Source: Flavobacterium gelidicaeli
GTDB lineage: Bacteria > Bacteroidota > Bacteroidia > Flavobacteriales > Flavobacteriaceae
Direction: 5' to 3'
Assembly (NCBI RefSeq): GCF_013294005.1
Contig: NZ_JABSNK010000018.1
Location: 1-57,149 of the forward strand
Length of the DNA stretch: 57,149 nucleotides
The translations under genes and the position numbers were made by a program. The notes beneath the pieces are model-generated. The model worked only from the letters and a program-made list of their open reading frames with translations. It made no database searches and had not been told where the DNA came from. Shown here piece by piece: positions 42,012-51,673 of this stretch (its first letter is position 1; every line of letters starts with the position of its first letter).

Positions 42012-43181
42012 TTATTTAGAATCTAAATCTAAATCAGGATCGATAGCGTTATTCTCATTATCGAAAATTATAATCGAAGGACGCTCTCGCTCCACAGGAT
42101 TAGCATAACGCCAAACAAAAGTTTTGGGCATATTGTCACCCAATAAATAACCCCACGGTTCTAAGGATTCTATTCGATCAAAAATAATTTTTAAAATAGC
42201 AAGTAGAGGTATAGCTAAAAACATACCCGAAATTCCAGCAATTCCACCGCCTATTATAATTCCGATAATGGATACAAAAGCATTTATTTCGACTTTAGTA
42301 TTAATAATCATAGGTACTAAAATGTTGTTGTCAATAATTTGTACTACAATATTAATGATTAATATGCCCAGCATTATCGATATATCAGGAGTTGCCGTTA
42401 ATGATGATAACACAGTAATTAATCCAGCGATTAAAATCCCTACGTAAGGAATTAAGTTCAAAATTCCAGTTATGATTCCTAATAAAATAAAGTATTTCAC
42501 CCCAATAATATATAAGCCTAAACCAGTAAGTACTGATACCACGATAGTTTCAATAATCAACCCTACAATATAGTTATTGATAGCACTTTTTACTTGTGAT
42601 AGAATTTCCTTAAGTTTTGGGTGGTGCTGTTTTTTAACCAGTTTAGCAAAAAATAAAATAAAATGAGTTCGATATAATAAAATCAAAAATGTATAAATAG
42701 GAATTAAAGTAAGATCAGCAATTATATCAGTAACTGAAATTAAGGTGTTACCTATGGTTTTTGTACCGTTTTTCATTGAATCTTGTGTTACATCATCAAT
42801 GTATTTCTTCTGTTCCCAAATACTTAAATTAAAAGTAGCGCTAATGTAGCGGTGAACATCTCTAGTGAAGAGTTCTATATTCTTTTTTATTCGATCAAAA
42901 TCACTTGCAATATCACTAATTTGATAAGATATAAAAGTAAAAATGGCAATGATGATGAGTATAAATAATAGTACCGTCAAGGATACGGCTAGTATGTGAG
43001 GCAAATGTACTTTAGTTGTAAGAAAGTTGGAAACCGGCAGCAGTAAAACAGCAAATAGAAAAGCCATTAAAACAGGTATGATAACATCCTTGCCAATAAA
43101 AAAAATATAACTAATGCAAATCACGCTAATTAGTGTAAAAGCCAGTCTAATATAAAACGGATACGTAGTGATTTTGCTCAT
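42012..43181 (-). CDS. AI-2E family transporter (PerM-like)
   Basis: A 389-residue membrane protein with about eight hydrophobic segments. The family order is visible: LLLPVSNFLTTKVHLPHILA near the N-terminus, a long amphipathic region, GIITGILNLIPYVGILIAGL (conserved PY motif) and QIIDNNILVPMIINTKVEINAF near the end. Members range from AI-2 exporters to Na/H antiporters, so the substrate is open. The C-terminal 40 residues are hydrophilic and acidic. It stands at the end of the 46-to-42-kb cluster with a 178-base gap before it. Confidence 0.87.
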   Translation of the reverse strand: MSKITTYPFYIRLAFTLISVICISYIFFIGKDVIIPVLMAFLFAVLLLPVSNFLTTKVHLPHILAVSLTVLLFILIIIAIFTFISYQISDIASDFDRIKKNIELFTRDVHRYISATFNLSIWEQKKYIDDVTQDSMKNGTKTIGNTLISVTDIIADLTLIPIYTFLILLYRTHFILFFAKLVKKQHHPKLKEILSQVKSAINNYIVGLIIETIVVSVLTGLGLYIIGVKYFILLGIITGILNLIPYVGILIAGLITVLSSLTATPDISIMLGILIINIVVQIIDNNILVPMIINTKVEINAFVSIIGIIIGGGIAGISGMFLAIPLLAILKIIFDRIESLEPWGYLLGDNMPKTFVWRYANPVERERPSIIIFDNENNAIDPDLDLDSK

Positions 43182-43359
43182 GATTTTTAGATATGAATTT
43201 GAATAGAAATGGGGAACTGCAAACCGATGCAGTACAGCACAAAAATCCTCTTTTAAAAGCGGGGAATTCTTATGTGTTTTAATGTTATTTTTATAAAATT
43301 ACCACTTTTTAAAAGTACAATTAAATAAGAAGCGATTGACAGAATAATCAGAGAGAAAA

Positions 43360-43896
43360 TTAATCGGTGAATTCGTTGTCAATAAAACGGTCTTTCCTAA
43401 TTGAAATTCCTTTTTGGAAAAGTAGGTTGTTTGGATAGATAATTGTCTCACCTTCTTTTGTTTTTAACGAAACATGAAAAGCACGAATGTCTTCGATCTC
43501 ACCAATAATAGGGTAGTCCTTATCTAAAATTTGGATAACATCACCTATTCTAAACGGAAAAGAGAAAAACAAGATAACCCCAGAAGTTATATTACTCAAG
43601 ATAGACCACTGTGCAAACATGGCAACACCCACAACAGTTGCTACTGATGAAACGGCAATAAAAATATCCTTAGGTTGCACACCCCAAATAATGATTAGCG
43701 CAATTAAGCCAATTATAGCTACTAATATATGGATGTATTTAATAACTAGATTTGTGCGGTGTTCTATTCTATGCGTGACTTTTGCAAAGCTTTTTACTAA
43801 ACGAGTAAGTACGACGCGCAAAATGATAAATACAAGAATTAATATCCCTGAACTTACTATTTCTTTGGTATAATTTTGAGCAAAATCTAGATACAT
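43360..43896 (-). CDS. Small mechanosensitive ion channel (MscS family)
   Basis: A 178-residue short MscS protein. Hydrophobic segments near 15-30, 50-70 and 80-105 are followed by the beta domain with FPFRIGDVIQI and the motif KTKEGETIIYPNNLLFQKGI. It lacks most of the C-terminal alpha/beta domain of E. coli MscS (286 residues). It would act as a tension-gated release valve in the inner membrane. It begins 1 base after the Maf gene, so the genes are co-transcribed. Confidence 0.87.
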   Translation of the reverse strand: MYLDFAQNYTKEIVSSGILILVFIILRVVLTRLVKSFAKVTHRIEHRTNLVIKYIHILVAIIGLIALIIIWGVQPKDIFIAVSSVATVVGVAMFAQWSILSNITSGVILFFSFPFRIGDVIQILDKDYPIIGEIEDIRAFHVSLKTKEGETIIYPNNLLFQKGISIRKDRFIDNEFTD

Positions 43897-43897
43897 T

Positions 43898-44482
43898 TTA
43901 GGCTAATTTATTAAGGTATTCATACACTTTATCAACTGGCATTCCCATAACATTTGCATACGAACCTTCAATTTTAGCGACTGCAATAAAACCAATCCAT
44001 TCTTGAATACCGTAGGCACCTGCTTTGTCATATGGCTTGTAATTATCAATATAGTATAAGATTTCCTCGTCTGTAAGTGTGTTAAAAGTCACCTTAGTCG
44101 TTTCATGAAATACATCCGCTTTTTCATTTGTTTTAAAACAAACTGAAGTGATTACTTCGTGAGTTGCATTAGATAGTGATTTTAAAATTGTAAACGCATC
44201 ATCTTTGTCTTTGGGTTTCCCCAAAGCGTTACCGTTATGCCATACAATAGTATCGCTAGTGATCAAAATTTCATTTTCTTTGAGTTCACCTTCAAAAGCA
44301 TCTGATTTTAATTTTGCTAAGAAATCAGTGATTTCGCCAGCTTTCAATTCGGGTGGAAAAACTTCTTCAATTTCTTTTAAACGAATTTCGAAATCCAAGT
44401 CTAAATCTTTAAAAAACTGCTGTCTCCTTGGAGAACCAGAAGCTAAGATTAGAGTGAATTTTTTGAGTTTATTTTTAAGCAT
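43898..44482 (-). CDS. maf: Maf family nucleotide pyrophosphatase
   Basis: A 194-residue Maf protein. LILASGSPRRQQFFKDL near the N-terminus, ITSDTIVW (catalytic Asp), LGKPKDKDDA and YDKAGAYGIQEWIG are the family signatures. It hydrolyses non-canonical or ordinary NTPs/dNTPs (dTTP, UTP, modified bases) to the monophosphate. The start overlaps the end of the UbiA gene by 8 bases and the MscS gene follows after 1 base. Confidence 0.92.
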   Translation of the reverse strand: MLKNKLKKFTLILASGSPRRQQFFKDLDLDFEIRLKEIEEVFPPELKAGEITDFLAKLKSDAFEGELKENEILITSDTIVWHNGNALGKPKDKDDAFTILKSLSNATHEVITSVCFKTNEKADVFHETTKVTFNTLTDEEILYYIDNYKPYDKAGAYGIQEWIGFIAVAKIEGSYANVMGMPVDKVYEYLNKLA

Positions 44483-45401
44483 TGTATTTTATATTAAAAG
44501 TAATCACAGCAATAGATAAAATCCCGAAGAACAAAATCCACTTTAATAAAGTACTTAATTGATGAAAATCTTTAGTTGTTTTAGCAGTCCATGATTTAAT
44601 TGTAAAAAAACATAATGGTGCCACTATTGTTGTAAAACCATATGCGGTAGCTATAAAAAGACTGTTGGCAACAAGGTAATTGTTAATGTAAACAAGAAGT
44701 GTTACGATAGGAATAAAGCTCAATGCAAATACTAATTTTATGGTGCGTTGAGTTCCAAAAATTATTGGTAGTGTACGCATCCCTTGATTGTAATCACCAT
44801 TTATATCCTCTAAATCTTTGACTATTTCGCGTAGCAAATTAAGCATAAAAGCATAAATGGCATAATCGAGCAATATGGAGAAAAAGCTGGCCATGAGTGC
44901 TTTGTTCTCGGGGTTTATTACTGGATAAATATCAAAAATACCAATAATAATAATACTAAAAGACAACAATAAAGCAACAATGATATTGCCAACAATAGGC
45001 ATTTGTTTTAAGCTTGATGCGTAAATATACAACGATGCTGCGATCAGAATAAATACAACAGCAAAACCAGGTTTTTCGATCACATTAGATAAGTAAAATC
45101 CAATTCCAACTCCCACACTATTTAAAGCAATATAAATATTATAAGCCGTAGTTTCTGGAAAACTCTTGCCTACTATTACCTGCTCTGGTTTGTTTTGGAG
45201 ATCAGTTTCTTGATCAAAAATATTATTAACCACATAACCTGCAGCAGCAATTAATACCGTACTTAGTACTAGTAATAGGTATTGCCAATCAGCTAGAGCT
45301 AAAGTGATATTTTGCATTTTTAAAAAACCATACCTAAAAATGAGTTGCATAAAAGCTAGCATTAATAAATTTTTGTATCTAATGAGAGTTAGGAAATTCA
45401 T
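44475..45401 (-). CDS. UbiA-family prenyltransferase (geranylgeranylglycerol-phosphate geranylgeranyltransferase-like)
   Basis: A 308-residue membrane prenyltransferase. The first Asp-rich motif is NNIFDQETD (about 60-68) and the second DLEDINGDYNQG; about eight hydrophobic segments surround them. Flavobacterial copies are commonly labelled as geranylgeranylglycerol-phosphate geranylgeranyltransferase, but the real acceptor in these bacteria is uncertain. It overlaps the Maf gene by 8 bases and follows the KdsC gene after a 112-base gap. The cluster order KdsC-UbiA-Maf is recurrent in flavobacteria as far as I recall. Confidence 0.85.
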   Translation of the reverse strand: MNFLTLIRYKNLLMLAFMQLIFRYGFLKMQNITLALADWQYLLLVLSTVLIAAAGYVVNNIFDQETDLQNKPEQVIVGKSFPETTAYNIYIALNSVGVGIGFYLSNVIEKPGFAVVFILIAASLYIYASSLKQMPIVGNIIVALLLSFSIIIIGIFDIYPVINPENKALMASFFSILLDYAIYAFMLNLLREIVKDLEDINGDYNQGMRTLPIIFGTQRTIKLVFALSFIPIVTLLVYINNYLVANSLFIATAYGFTTIVAPLCFFTIKSWTAKTTKDFHQLSTLLKWILFFGILSIAVITFNIKYNA

Positions 45402-45513
45402 GTTTTTTAGTATTCAGATTTAGTATTTAAGGGGTAATTCTCGACTTCTTTCGAACTCATAATTGGACTTTTATAATTAGTTTACATGGAAAAAAAACAC
45501 TAATTACTGTGAT

Positions 45514-46041
45514 TTAATCATGTTGACCATTAAAATGTTCCATCCATTTTCCTTGTACTTTCATTACTTGCTCAATTACATCGCGAGCAGCACCTGTTCC
45601 TCCATTTTTATGCGAGATATACGTTGAAATTGTTTTAATCTCTGGACTTGCATCTTGTGGACAAGTAGGTAATCCTACTAATTTCATTACGTGATAATCC
45701 GGGATGTCATCACCCATGTACAACACTTGTTCAGGTTTTATATGGTATAATTCAATATATTCTTTAAAAGTTTCTACTTTATCAGGAGTACCTAAGTGAA
45801 TGTCTGTAATCCCTAAATTACGCAAACGTACACGAACACCTTCATTACTTCCGCCAGAAATGATGCACACATTATAGCCACTTTCTACAGCTGCTTTCAT
45901 GGCGTAACCGTCACGGATATTCATAGTCCTTAGTATTTCTCCTTCAGTAGTTACTACAACAGAACTGTCAGTAAGTACGCCATCGACATCAAAAATAAAA
46001 GTTGTGATGTCATTCATTAATTCTTTATAACTTTTTGCCAT
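45514..46041 (-). CDS. kdsC: 3-deoxy-D-manno-octulosonate 8-phosphate phosphatase, KdsC-like
   Basis: A 175-residue HAD subclass IIIA phosphatase without a cap domain. FIFDVDGVLTDSSV (motif I), CIISGGSN (motif II) and MGDDIPDYHVM with the upstream Lys make up the active site. It dephosphorylates KDO-8-P for lipopolysaccharide synthesis, probably as a tetramer. The start overlaps the DUF2520 gene by 17 bases. The length fits KdsC (about 170-190). Confidence 0.87.
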   Translation of the reverse strand: MAKSYKELMNDITTFIFDVDGVLTDSSVVVTTEGEILRTMNIRDGYAMKAAVESGYNVCIISGGSNEGVRVRLRNLGITDIHLGTPDKVETFKEYIELYHIKPEQVLYMGDDIPDYHVMKLVGLPTCPQDASPEIKTISTYISHKNGGTGAARDVIEQVMKVQGKWMEHFNGQHD

Positions 46042-46798
46042 TATTTTGTATTGATTGTGTTAGTATTTTATAAATATTCAATTGGTTTTCATCTGTTATG
46101 AATTGTTCCTGCGCTTCAATTGTTTTTTGATCGTTTCGTTTTGCAGGACCAGTTTGCGCTTTTTCAGGAGTGAGCTCCAGTATTTTTTGTGCTGTTTCCT
46201 GAATTAAAGGCTTCAGGATTGCAAACGGTACCTGATGTTCGTTGCAAATATCGTTTCCTATTTGGTAAATATGATTGGTGAAATTATTGACAAATACAGC
46301 TGCAACATGCAGTGCTTTGCGTTGTTCTGAATTAATTGCGGTTGCTTGGTTAGAAATCAGTTTTCCTACTTTATTAATTAATTCAAAATCAGCATCGTTT
46401 TCGGCTTCTAAGCAAATGGGAATCGTTTTAAAGTCGACGGCTTTATTTTTAGTAAAAGTTTGTAATGGATAAAAAACCGCTCTTCTATTACTCGAATTCA
46501 AAACAGTCATAGGTGCACTACCAGAAGTATGAGCAACCAAACGGTTTTTAAAAGGCAAAGCATTAGAGACCTCTTCGATAGCGTCATCAGAAACAGCAAT
46601 CAGGTATAAGTCGGCTGCTAAAAGGTCACTGAATTGGTTGGTTATTTTATCTAGAGGAAGTAGGGAAATGAGGCTTTCTTTTTTACGAGAAAAAATCTGA
46701 ATTAATTCGATTCCGTTTCCTCTTTTTTCTTCATTCTGAAACGCGTTTATTAAATGCTGCGCTACATTTCCAGATCCTATAATAATTACTTTAATCAT
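46025..46798 (-). CDS. Rossmann-fold and DUF2520 domain protein
   Basis: A 257-residue protein. The N-terminal Rossmann fold (IIGSGNVAQHLINAF, then LIAVSDDAIEEV and VAHTSGSAPM) resembles NADP-dependent F420/pyrroline-5-carboxylate-reductase-like enzymes, and the C-terminal helical DUF2520 domain contains ALHVAAVFVNNFTNH. Such proteins are thought to be dehydrogenases, but the substrate is not known. It opens the cluster, overlapping kdsC by 17 bases. Confidence 0.87.
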   Translation of the reverse strand: MIKVIIIGSGNVAQHLINAFQNEEKRGNGIELIQIFSRKKESLISLLPLDKITNQFSDLLAADLYLIAVSDDAIEEVSNALPFKNRLVAHTSGSAPMTVLNSSNRRAVFYPLQTFTKNKAVDFKTIPICLEAENDADFELINKVGKLISNQATAINSEQRKALHVAAVFVNNFTNHIYQIGNDICNEHQVPFAILKPLIQETAQKILELTPEKAQTGPAKRNDQKTIEAQEQFITDENQLNIYKILTQSIQNNGKKL

Positions 46799-47092
46799 GG
46801 TGCAAAAATAACAAAAAAAAGTGAAGCCATTATAGTAATTAAGAGCGAGTTTATTTTAGTTAGAATGGTAGTAGAATTGTTTTTTGGAAACAATATTTTA
46901 TAGAGGTGTTATATTTTCAACAGTTCAATTCGTTTCATCCAGAAAATTTCAGAATCTAGGAATTGTATTCTTGTTTTAATTATTTTATCGGATTTATTTT
47001 AGGCGATTTTGTGATGAATCTAGAATTTGATAGATACTAATTTATAAAAAAAAAATACAAATTTCTTTCTTTTATCAAAATAACACCTCCTT
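46799..47092. other. Intergenic region left of the structured element
   Basis: Nearly 300 AT-rich bases between the divergent DUF2520 gene and the structured RNA-like element. TATTTTTG on the minus strand (46810-46803) fits a -7 box but would place transcription almost at the start codon, so I do not call it. Nothing else is recognised. Confidence 0.45.
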
Positions 47093-47256
47093 TTAAGCAG
47101 GTCTCGCGTGAGGGGTAGGAGCAAGCTACCGAAGTAGCGCGGATAACCCGACAGCATCCTGAAAGAAGGGCTTATATTGAATAAGTGAAATAGCCCTTTA
47201 TTTAGGATGGTGGCACGCCCAAAATAAAGCGTGAAATAAGGTACTTGCCCCCTTAA
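47093..47256 (+). ncRNA. Candidate structured RNA of unknown class
   Basis: An island of higher GC content with many nested dyads in an otherwise AT-rich gap. TTAAGCAGGT (from 47093) can pair with ACTTGC plus TTAA at about 47243-47256, closing the whole element. Inside are GCTAC-CGAA-GTAGC (47125-47138, inside a GGGT/ACCC pair), CATCCT/AGGATG around AAGGGCT/AGCCCTT, and CACGC/GCGTG (47214-47233), which competes with an upstream GCGTG. I do not recognise TPP, cobalamin, SAM, SRP, 6S or RNase P signatures. The ccsBA -7 box lies downstream, so this is not obviously its leader. The strand is uncertain. Confidence 0.5.
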
Positions 47257-47306
47257 TTTTTGATTAAATTAACAATTGTAAAAATATAGAAGTCAACATT
47301 TTTAAG

Positions 47307-47314
47307 TACTTTTG
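47307..47314 (+). promoter_or_regulatory. Candidate -7 element for ccsBA
   Basis: TACTTTTG fits the TAnnTTTG consensus, 31 bases before the ccsBA start. A TTG at the right distance is not present (one lies 28 bases upstream). Transcription from here would exclude the structured element upstream. Confidence 0.45.
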
Positions 47315-47345
47315 TGACTATTTTATAAAACACAATTCCCTTAAA

Positions 47346-50300
47346 ATGAATAAAAAATTATTCTCCTTTTTATTTTCAACACGATTAATGGCGCTTCTTT
47401 TTATTACTTATGCAGTAGCAATGGGAGTAGGAACTTTTATCGAAAGTAAATACAATACTGACACTGCTCGAATTATGATTTATAATTCTTGGTGGTTTGA
47501 AGCAATTCATGTCTTTTTCTTGATTAATTTCATTGGAAATATTAAACGCTATCAATTGTTAAAAAAAGAAAAATGGGCTACTTTAATGCTTCATTTAGCC
47601 TTTATATTTATCTTGCTTGGTGCATTTGTAACTCGTTATATTAGTTATGAGGGAATGATGCCAATACGTGAAGGTGCTGCTGAAAACCAATTTTACTCGG
47701 ATAAAACGTTTTTGACTGTCTTTGTTGACGGTGAATACAAAGGCGAAATGAAACGTAGGGTTTTTGAGAAGCCGTTGTTGCTTTCTCCAGTTACAAATAA
47801 TAGTTTTTCTATAATGGAAAAATTTGCTGATACTCCTTTTGAAGTATCCTACGAAAATTTTATCATGGGAGCTAAGGAATATGTAAAACCAGACCCAAAG
47901 GGTGTAGAATATTTAAAATTAGTTGAAGCTGGTGATGGTGGTCGTGAAGAACACTTTTTGAAATCAGGAGAAGTACAAAATGTTCATAATGTACTTATTG
48001 CTTTGAACAAACCTACTGAAGGTGCAATCAATATAACCACTACAGGAAAAGAATATACGATACAAACTCCGTTTGAAGGGAACTTTATGCGTATGGCTGA
48101 TAAACTTGAAGGTGCGGTGACTAAGGATATCGTGCAGCCGTTAATGATGCGTTCCCTTTATAGCATAGGTGAAAAACGTTTTGTTTTTCCTGATCCTGCG
48201 GTTAAAGGAGTAATTGCCTACGAATCTAATAATGACTTTAAGGCTAAAAATCATGAGGATGCTTTAGTTTTAAAAATAAAAGCTAATGGTGAAGAAAAAG
48301 AAGTAACGATTGTAGGTTCAAAAGGAAAAATAGGAGAGGCTAAAACCGTAAGAATTGGTCAAATTGATTATAGTTTTTTCTACGGAAGTAAAGCTTATGT
48401 ATTGCCTTTTAAAATTAAATTGAACGACTTTATTGCTCAAAAATATCCAGGGACAGAGAAAAGTTACTCTTCATTTGAGAGTAAAGTAACTGTTCAAGAT
48501 CCATCAGAAACTTTTGACGCCAGAATTTTTATGAATAATGTATTAGATTATAAAGGATACCGCTTTTTTCAATCTTCATTTGATCCAGATGAAAAAGGTA
48601 CAGTGCTGTCAGTTAATCATGATTTTTGGGGCACAGCAATCACTTATGCAGGTTATTTTATGTTGTTCTTTGCTATGATGGCAATTATGTTTACAAAGCA
48701 CTCTCGCTTTACCGATTTAAAAAGAAAATTAGAAGTGGTTAAAACTAAAAAATCAAAATTATTGACCATCCTTGTCTTAATGATGAGTTTGAGTGGTTTT
48801 TCGCAAGCGCACAACCACGATCATGATGAAAATGGCGATCACGCAGATCATATAGAAAACGGAACGCACACTAGAGTAGCGCCTACAGAGAAGCAACTAG
48901 ATTCTTTATTGAATAAATTCAAAATTAAAGAGGAGCACGCGGCAAAATTTGGTCGTTTAGTGATTCAGGATGCTGGTGGTAGAATGAAACCTATCAATAC
49001 ATTCTCATCAGAGTTATTACGTAAGGTGAGTCATTCTAATTCTTACAAAGGAATGAATCCTGATCAAGTGTTTCTTTCTATGTCACAGTATGCACAGTTT
49101 TGGATTGAAATTCCTTTAGTGTATATGAGGGAAGGAAATGATAGTATTAGAAAAATTATAGGAGTTGACTCCAAGATGGTTAACGCTCCTTTTATCGCTT
49201 TCTTTGACGAAAAAGGGAATTATAAATTATCTCCCTACTTAGATGCAGCTTACAAAGCAGCAAATCCAAATCAATTTGAGAAAGATTTTATCGAGACAGA
49301 TAAGAAAGTAAATTTAATGGAATCAGCCTTGAGCGGAAGAATATTAAAGATTTTCCCTATCCCAAATGATCCTAATAATAAATGGGTATCTGCATTAGAA
49401 TTAGGTGAAGCTGGTTTAAAAGGAATGGATTCTACGTATACTAAAAGCGTTTTACCTTTGTATTTTGGTTCTTTGAATCAAGCATCACAAACGGGTGATT
49501 TTAAAAATGCAAATGATTTAGTCGAAAGTTTGAATGGTTTCCAAAAGAAATTTGGTTCCAAAGTAAGACCAAGTGAAGATAAAATTGATTTAGAAATTAT
49601 GTACAATAAGTACGATATTCTTCCTAAATTATTCTTTTGTTATGCTATTGGTGGAATTTTTATGTTGATTTTTACTTTGTTGAGTATTTTCTTTGATAAA
49701 AAGTATTTACGTGTAACTGTAAATGGTTTTCATATTCTTATTGGTGTGTTTTTTGTTTTGCATACCATTGCATTAATTGCTCGTTGGTTTATTTCAGGTC
49801 ATGCACCGTGGAGTAATGCTTATGAAGCCATTATTTATGTGGCATGGGCAACGATGTTTTTTGGATTGGCATTTGATAGTAAATCTAAGCTGACAGTAGC
49901 TTCTGCTTCTTTCGTTACTTCAATGATTTTTATGGCAGCCTATGCTAACTGGTTAGATCCAGAAATTGCTAATTTACAACCTGTTCTTAATTCTTACTGG
50001 TTAATGATTCACGTAGCGGTTATTGTGGCTAGTTACGGTCCATTTGCATTAGGGATGATTCTAGGTTTTGTATCGCTTTTATTGATCTTTTTTACTAATG
50101 AAAAGAACAAGGCAAAAATGGATTTGAATATTCAAGAGATTACGTACATTAACGAAATGGCATTGACAATTGGTTTAATCATGCTTACCATAGGGAATTT
50201 CCTTGGAGGACAATGGGCTAATGAAAGTTGGGGACGTTACTGGGGATGGGATCCAAAAGAAACTTGGGCCTTGATAAGCATCATGGTATATGCATTTGTA

Positions 50301-50537
50301 ATTCACGCTCGTTTTGTACCTGCGTTAAGAGGAAAATGGATTTTTAACCTGATGAGTATGTTTGCTTTTATCTCGATATTGTTTACTTATTATGGTGTAA
50401 ACTTTCACTTAGTGGGATTACACTCGTATGCAAGTGGAGAAGCACATTCATTGAGTTGGATTTGGTATTCACTAGGAACAATTACTTTTATTGGGGCAAT
50501 CACTTATCCTAAATATAGAAAATATTACAAGAAATAA
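47346..50537 (+). CDS. ccsBA: Fused cytochrome c biogenesis protein CcsBA (ResB-ResC)
   Basis: A 1,063-residue fusion for System II cytochrome c maturation. The N-terminal half (to about 480) is ResB/CcsB-like: four membrane segments around a large periplasmic domain, with HLAFIFILLGAFVTRY. A His/Asp-rich linker (HNHDHDENGDH, about 490-510) and a periplasmic region follow. The C-terminal part (about 750-1063) is CcsA/ResC with the haem-handling WWD motif SWGRYWGWDPKETWA and conserved His residues. It exports haem and attaches it to CXXCH motifs outside the inner membrane. A terminator shared with the convergent dus gene follows. Confidence 0.93.
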   Translation: MNKKLFSFLFSTRLMALLFITYAVAMGVGTFIESKYNTDTARIMIYNSWWFEAIHVFFLINFIGNIKRYQLLKKEKWATLMLHLAFIFILLGAFVTRYISYEGMMPIREGAAENQFYSDKTFLTVFVDGEYKGEMKRRVFEKPLLLSPVTNNSFSIMEKFADTPFEVSYENFIMGAKEYVKPDPKGVEYLKLVEAGDGGREEHFLKSGEVQNVHNVLIALNKPTEGAINITTTGKEYTIQTPFEGNFMRMADKLEGAVTKDIVQPLMMRSLYSIGEKRFVFPDPAVKGVIAYESNNDFKAKNHEDALVLKIKANGEEKEVTIVGSKGKIGEAKTVRIGQIDYSFFYGSKAYVLPFKIKLNDFIAQKYPGTEKSYSSFESKVTVQDPSETFDARIFMNNVLDYKGYRFFQSSFDPDEKGTVLSVNHDFWGTAITYAGYFMLFFAMMAIMFTKHSRFTDLKRKLEVVKTKKSKLLTILVLMMSLSGFSQAHNHDHDENGDHADHIENGTHTRVAPTEKQLDSLLNKFKIKEEHAAKFGRLVIQDAGGRMKPINTFSSELLRKVSHSNSYKGMNPDQVFLSMSQYAQFWIEIPLVYMREGNDSIRKIIGVDSKMVNAPFIAFFDEKGNYKLSPYLDAAYKAANPNQFEKDFIETDKKVNLMESALSGRILKIFPIPNDPNNKWVSALELGEAGLKGMDSTYTKSVLPLYFGSLNQASQTGDFKNANDLVESLNGFQKKFGSKVRPSEDKIDLEIMYNKYDILPKLFFCYAIGGIFMLIFTLLSIFFDKKYLRVTVNGFHILIGVFFVLHTIALIARWFISGHAPWSNAYEAIIYVAWATMFFGLAFDSKSKLTVASASFVTSMIFMAAYANWLDPEIANLQPVLNSYWLMIHVAVIVASYGPFALGMILGFVSLLLIFFTNEKNKAKMDLNIQEITYINEMALTIGLIMLTIGNFLGGQWANESWGRYWGWDPKETWALISIMVYAFVIHARFVPALRGKWIFNLMSMFAFISILFTYYGVNFHLVGLHSYASGEAHSLSWIWYSLGTITFIGAITYPKYRKYYKK

Positions 50538-50560
50538 TGCTGTTATAAACAGGGTATAAA

Positions 50561-50591
50561 AAAAGTGTCAACTAATTTAGTTGACACTTTT
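50561..50591 (+). terminator. Bidirectional terminator between ccsBA and dus
   Basis: A near-perfect 15-bp inverted repeat, AAAAGTGTCAACTAA (50561-50575) and TTAGTTGACACTTTT (50577-50591), with A runs before and T runs after. It can stop transcription in both directions. Confidence 0.87.
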
Positions 50592-50601
50592 TTTTTGGGG
50601 T

Positions 50602-51552
50602 TTAAAACCTTTCGGCTTTTAGTATTTCTGCAACAGCTATTTCGTAATTTTTTATGCTATTTGCCTTTTTTATTTTCTTGTGTACTTTATGAGGATTCGT
50701 AAAAATCACTGAAAAATATTCCCACAAATGGTGCATTTTTAAAAGAATGTGCGTCGCTCCAGAAAGGGACTCACTATATCCTTGATACAAAGTATCATGA
50801 AACTCACTGATCAAATCGATCTTGTTTTTAGGATATTCTAAAGTGTCGTTTTTAATCATGCTAGGTAAAAAAGGATCAGAAATCAAACCACGACCTATCA
50901 TCCAGTGATCAATACTAGGAAAACGCGCTTGCATTTCTTTGAACTTAGTTACGGTGGTAATATCACCATTATAATATAGTTTTACTTTACTTTGATCAAC
51001 GCAAGTTTGAAAAGCATCTAAGTGCACACCACCTTTATATAATTGCTTGCCTAGACGGGCATGGATGGCAACATTTTTAACATTGTATTTTTCTAAAATT
51101 GGCAATACATCTAGAATTTCCTCTGTGGTTTCATAACCCAAACGCATTTTCATCGAAACAATAACATCAGATTCGTTTTGTACGCGATGCAATATCTCCT
51201 CAATTTTTGCTGTATTGCTTATTAGTCCAGATCCCATACCACACTTAGTGACCATAGGATAAGGGCAACCAAGATTCCAGTTTAGTTCTTTGTAGCCTAG
51301 TTCGCGTACATACTTAGAAACAAATAGAAACTCATCAGCATCGTTAGTAATAATTTGGGGAATGACCTCTAATTCAGAATTGTTCTCTGGCAATAAATCG
51401 CGTTGGTACGAATTCTTGATGATCATTTTTCCGTTTAAACGAATGTATGGTGCGTAAAAAGTATCTATTCCGCCAAAAATTTTGTTTTGTGCATTTCTAA
51501 ATCGGAAATCTGTAAATCCTTGTAAAGGAGAGGAAAGTAGGGTATAGCTCAT
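50602..51552 (-). CDS. dus: tRNA-dihydrouridine synthase family protein
   Basis: A 316-residue FMN-dependent Dus enzyme starting at the ATG at 51552 (MSYTLLSSPLQGFTD). The frame continues 17 codons upstream, but that part is hydrophobic without family resemblance. Motifs: SPLQGFTDFRFRNA (FMN site), NLGCPYPMVTKCGMGSG (catalytic Cys region), VSMKMRLG, YYNGDI and GRGLISDPF. It reduces uridines in the D loop of tRNA. Closest to the DusB/DusC group. Confidence 0.88.
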   Translation of the reverse strand: MSYTLLSSPLQGFTDFRFRNAQNKIFGGIDTFYAPYIRLNGKMIIKNSYQRDLLPENNSELEVIPQIITNDADEFLFVSKYVRELGYKELNWNLGCPYPMVTKCGMGSGLISNTAKIEEILHRVQNESDVIVSMKMRLGYETTEEILDVLPILEKYNVKNVAIHARLGKQLYKGGVHLDAFQTCVDQSKVKLYYNGDITTVTKFKEMQARFPSIDHWMIGRGLISDPFLPSMIKNDTLEYPKNKIDLISEFHDTLYQGYSESLSGATHILLKMHHLWEYFSVIFTNPHKVHKKIKKANSIKNYEIAVAEILKAERF

Positions 51553-51673
51553 GTAATATATAAAAGTGCAAATATAACATACTTTATAGTGCAATGGATT
51601 CATTTAACAGGAATGTTGTAAAAGTGTATTTCTGCTGCTAGTAAGCTGGCTCATCAGCGATATAAAAGCATAA

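Noticed and set aside
47093..47345. Riboswitch controlling ccsBA
   Set aside because: A -7 box at 47307-47314 would start transcription downstream of the element, and no known riboswitch core is present; left as an unassigned RNA-like element.
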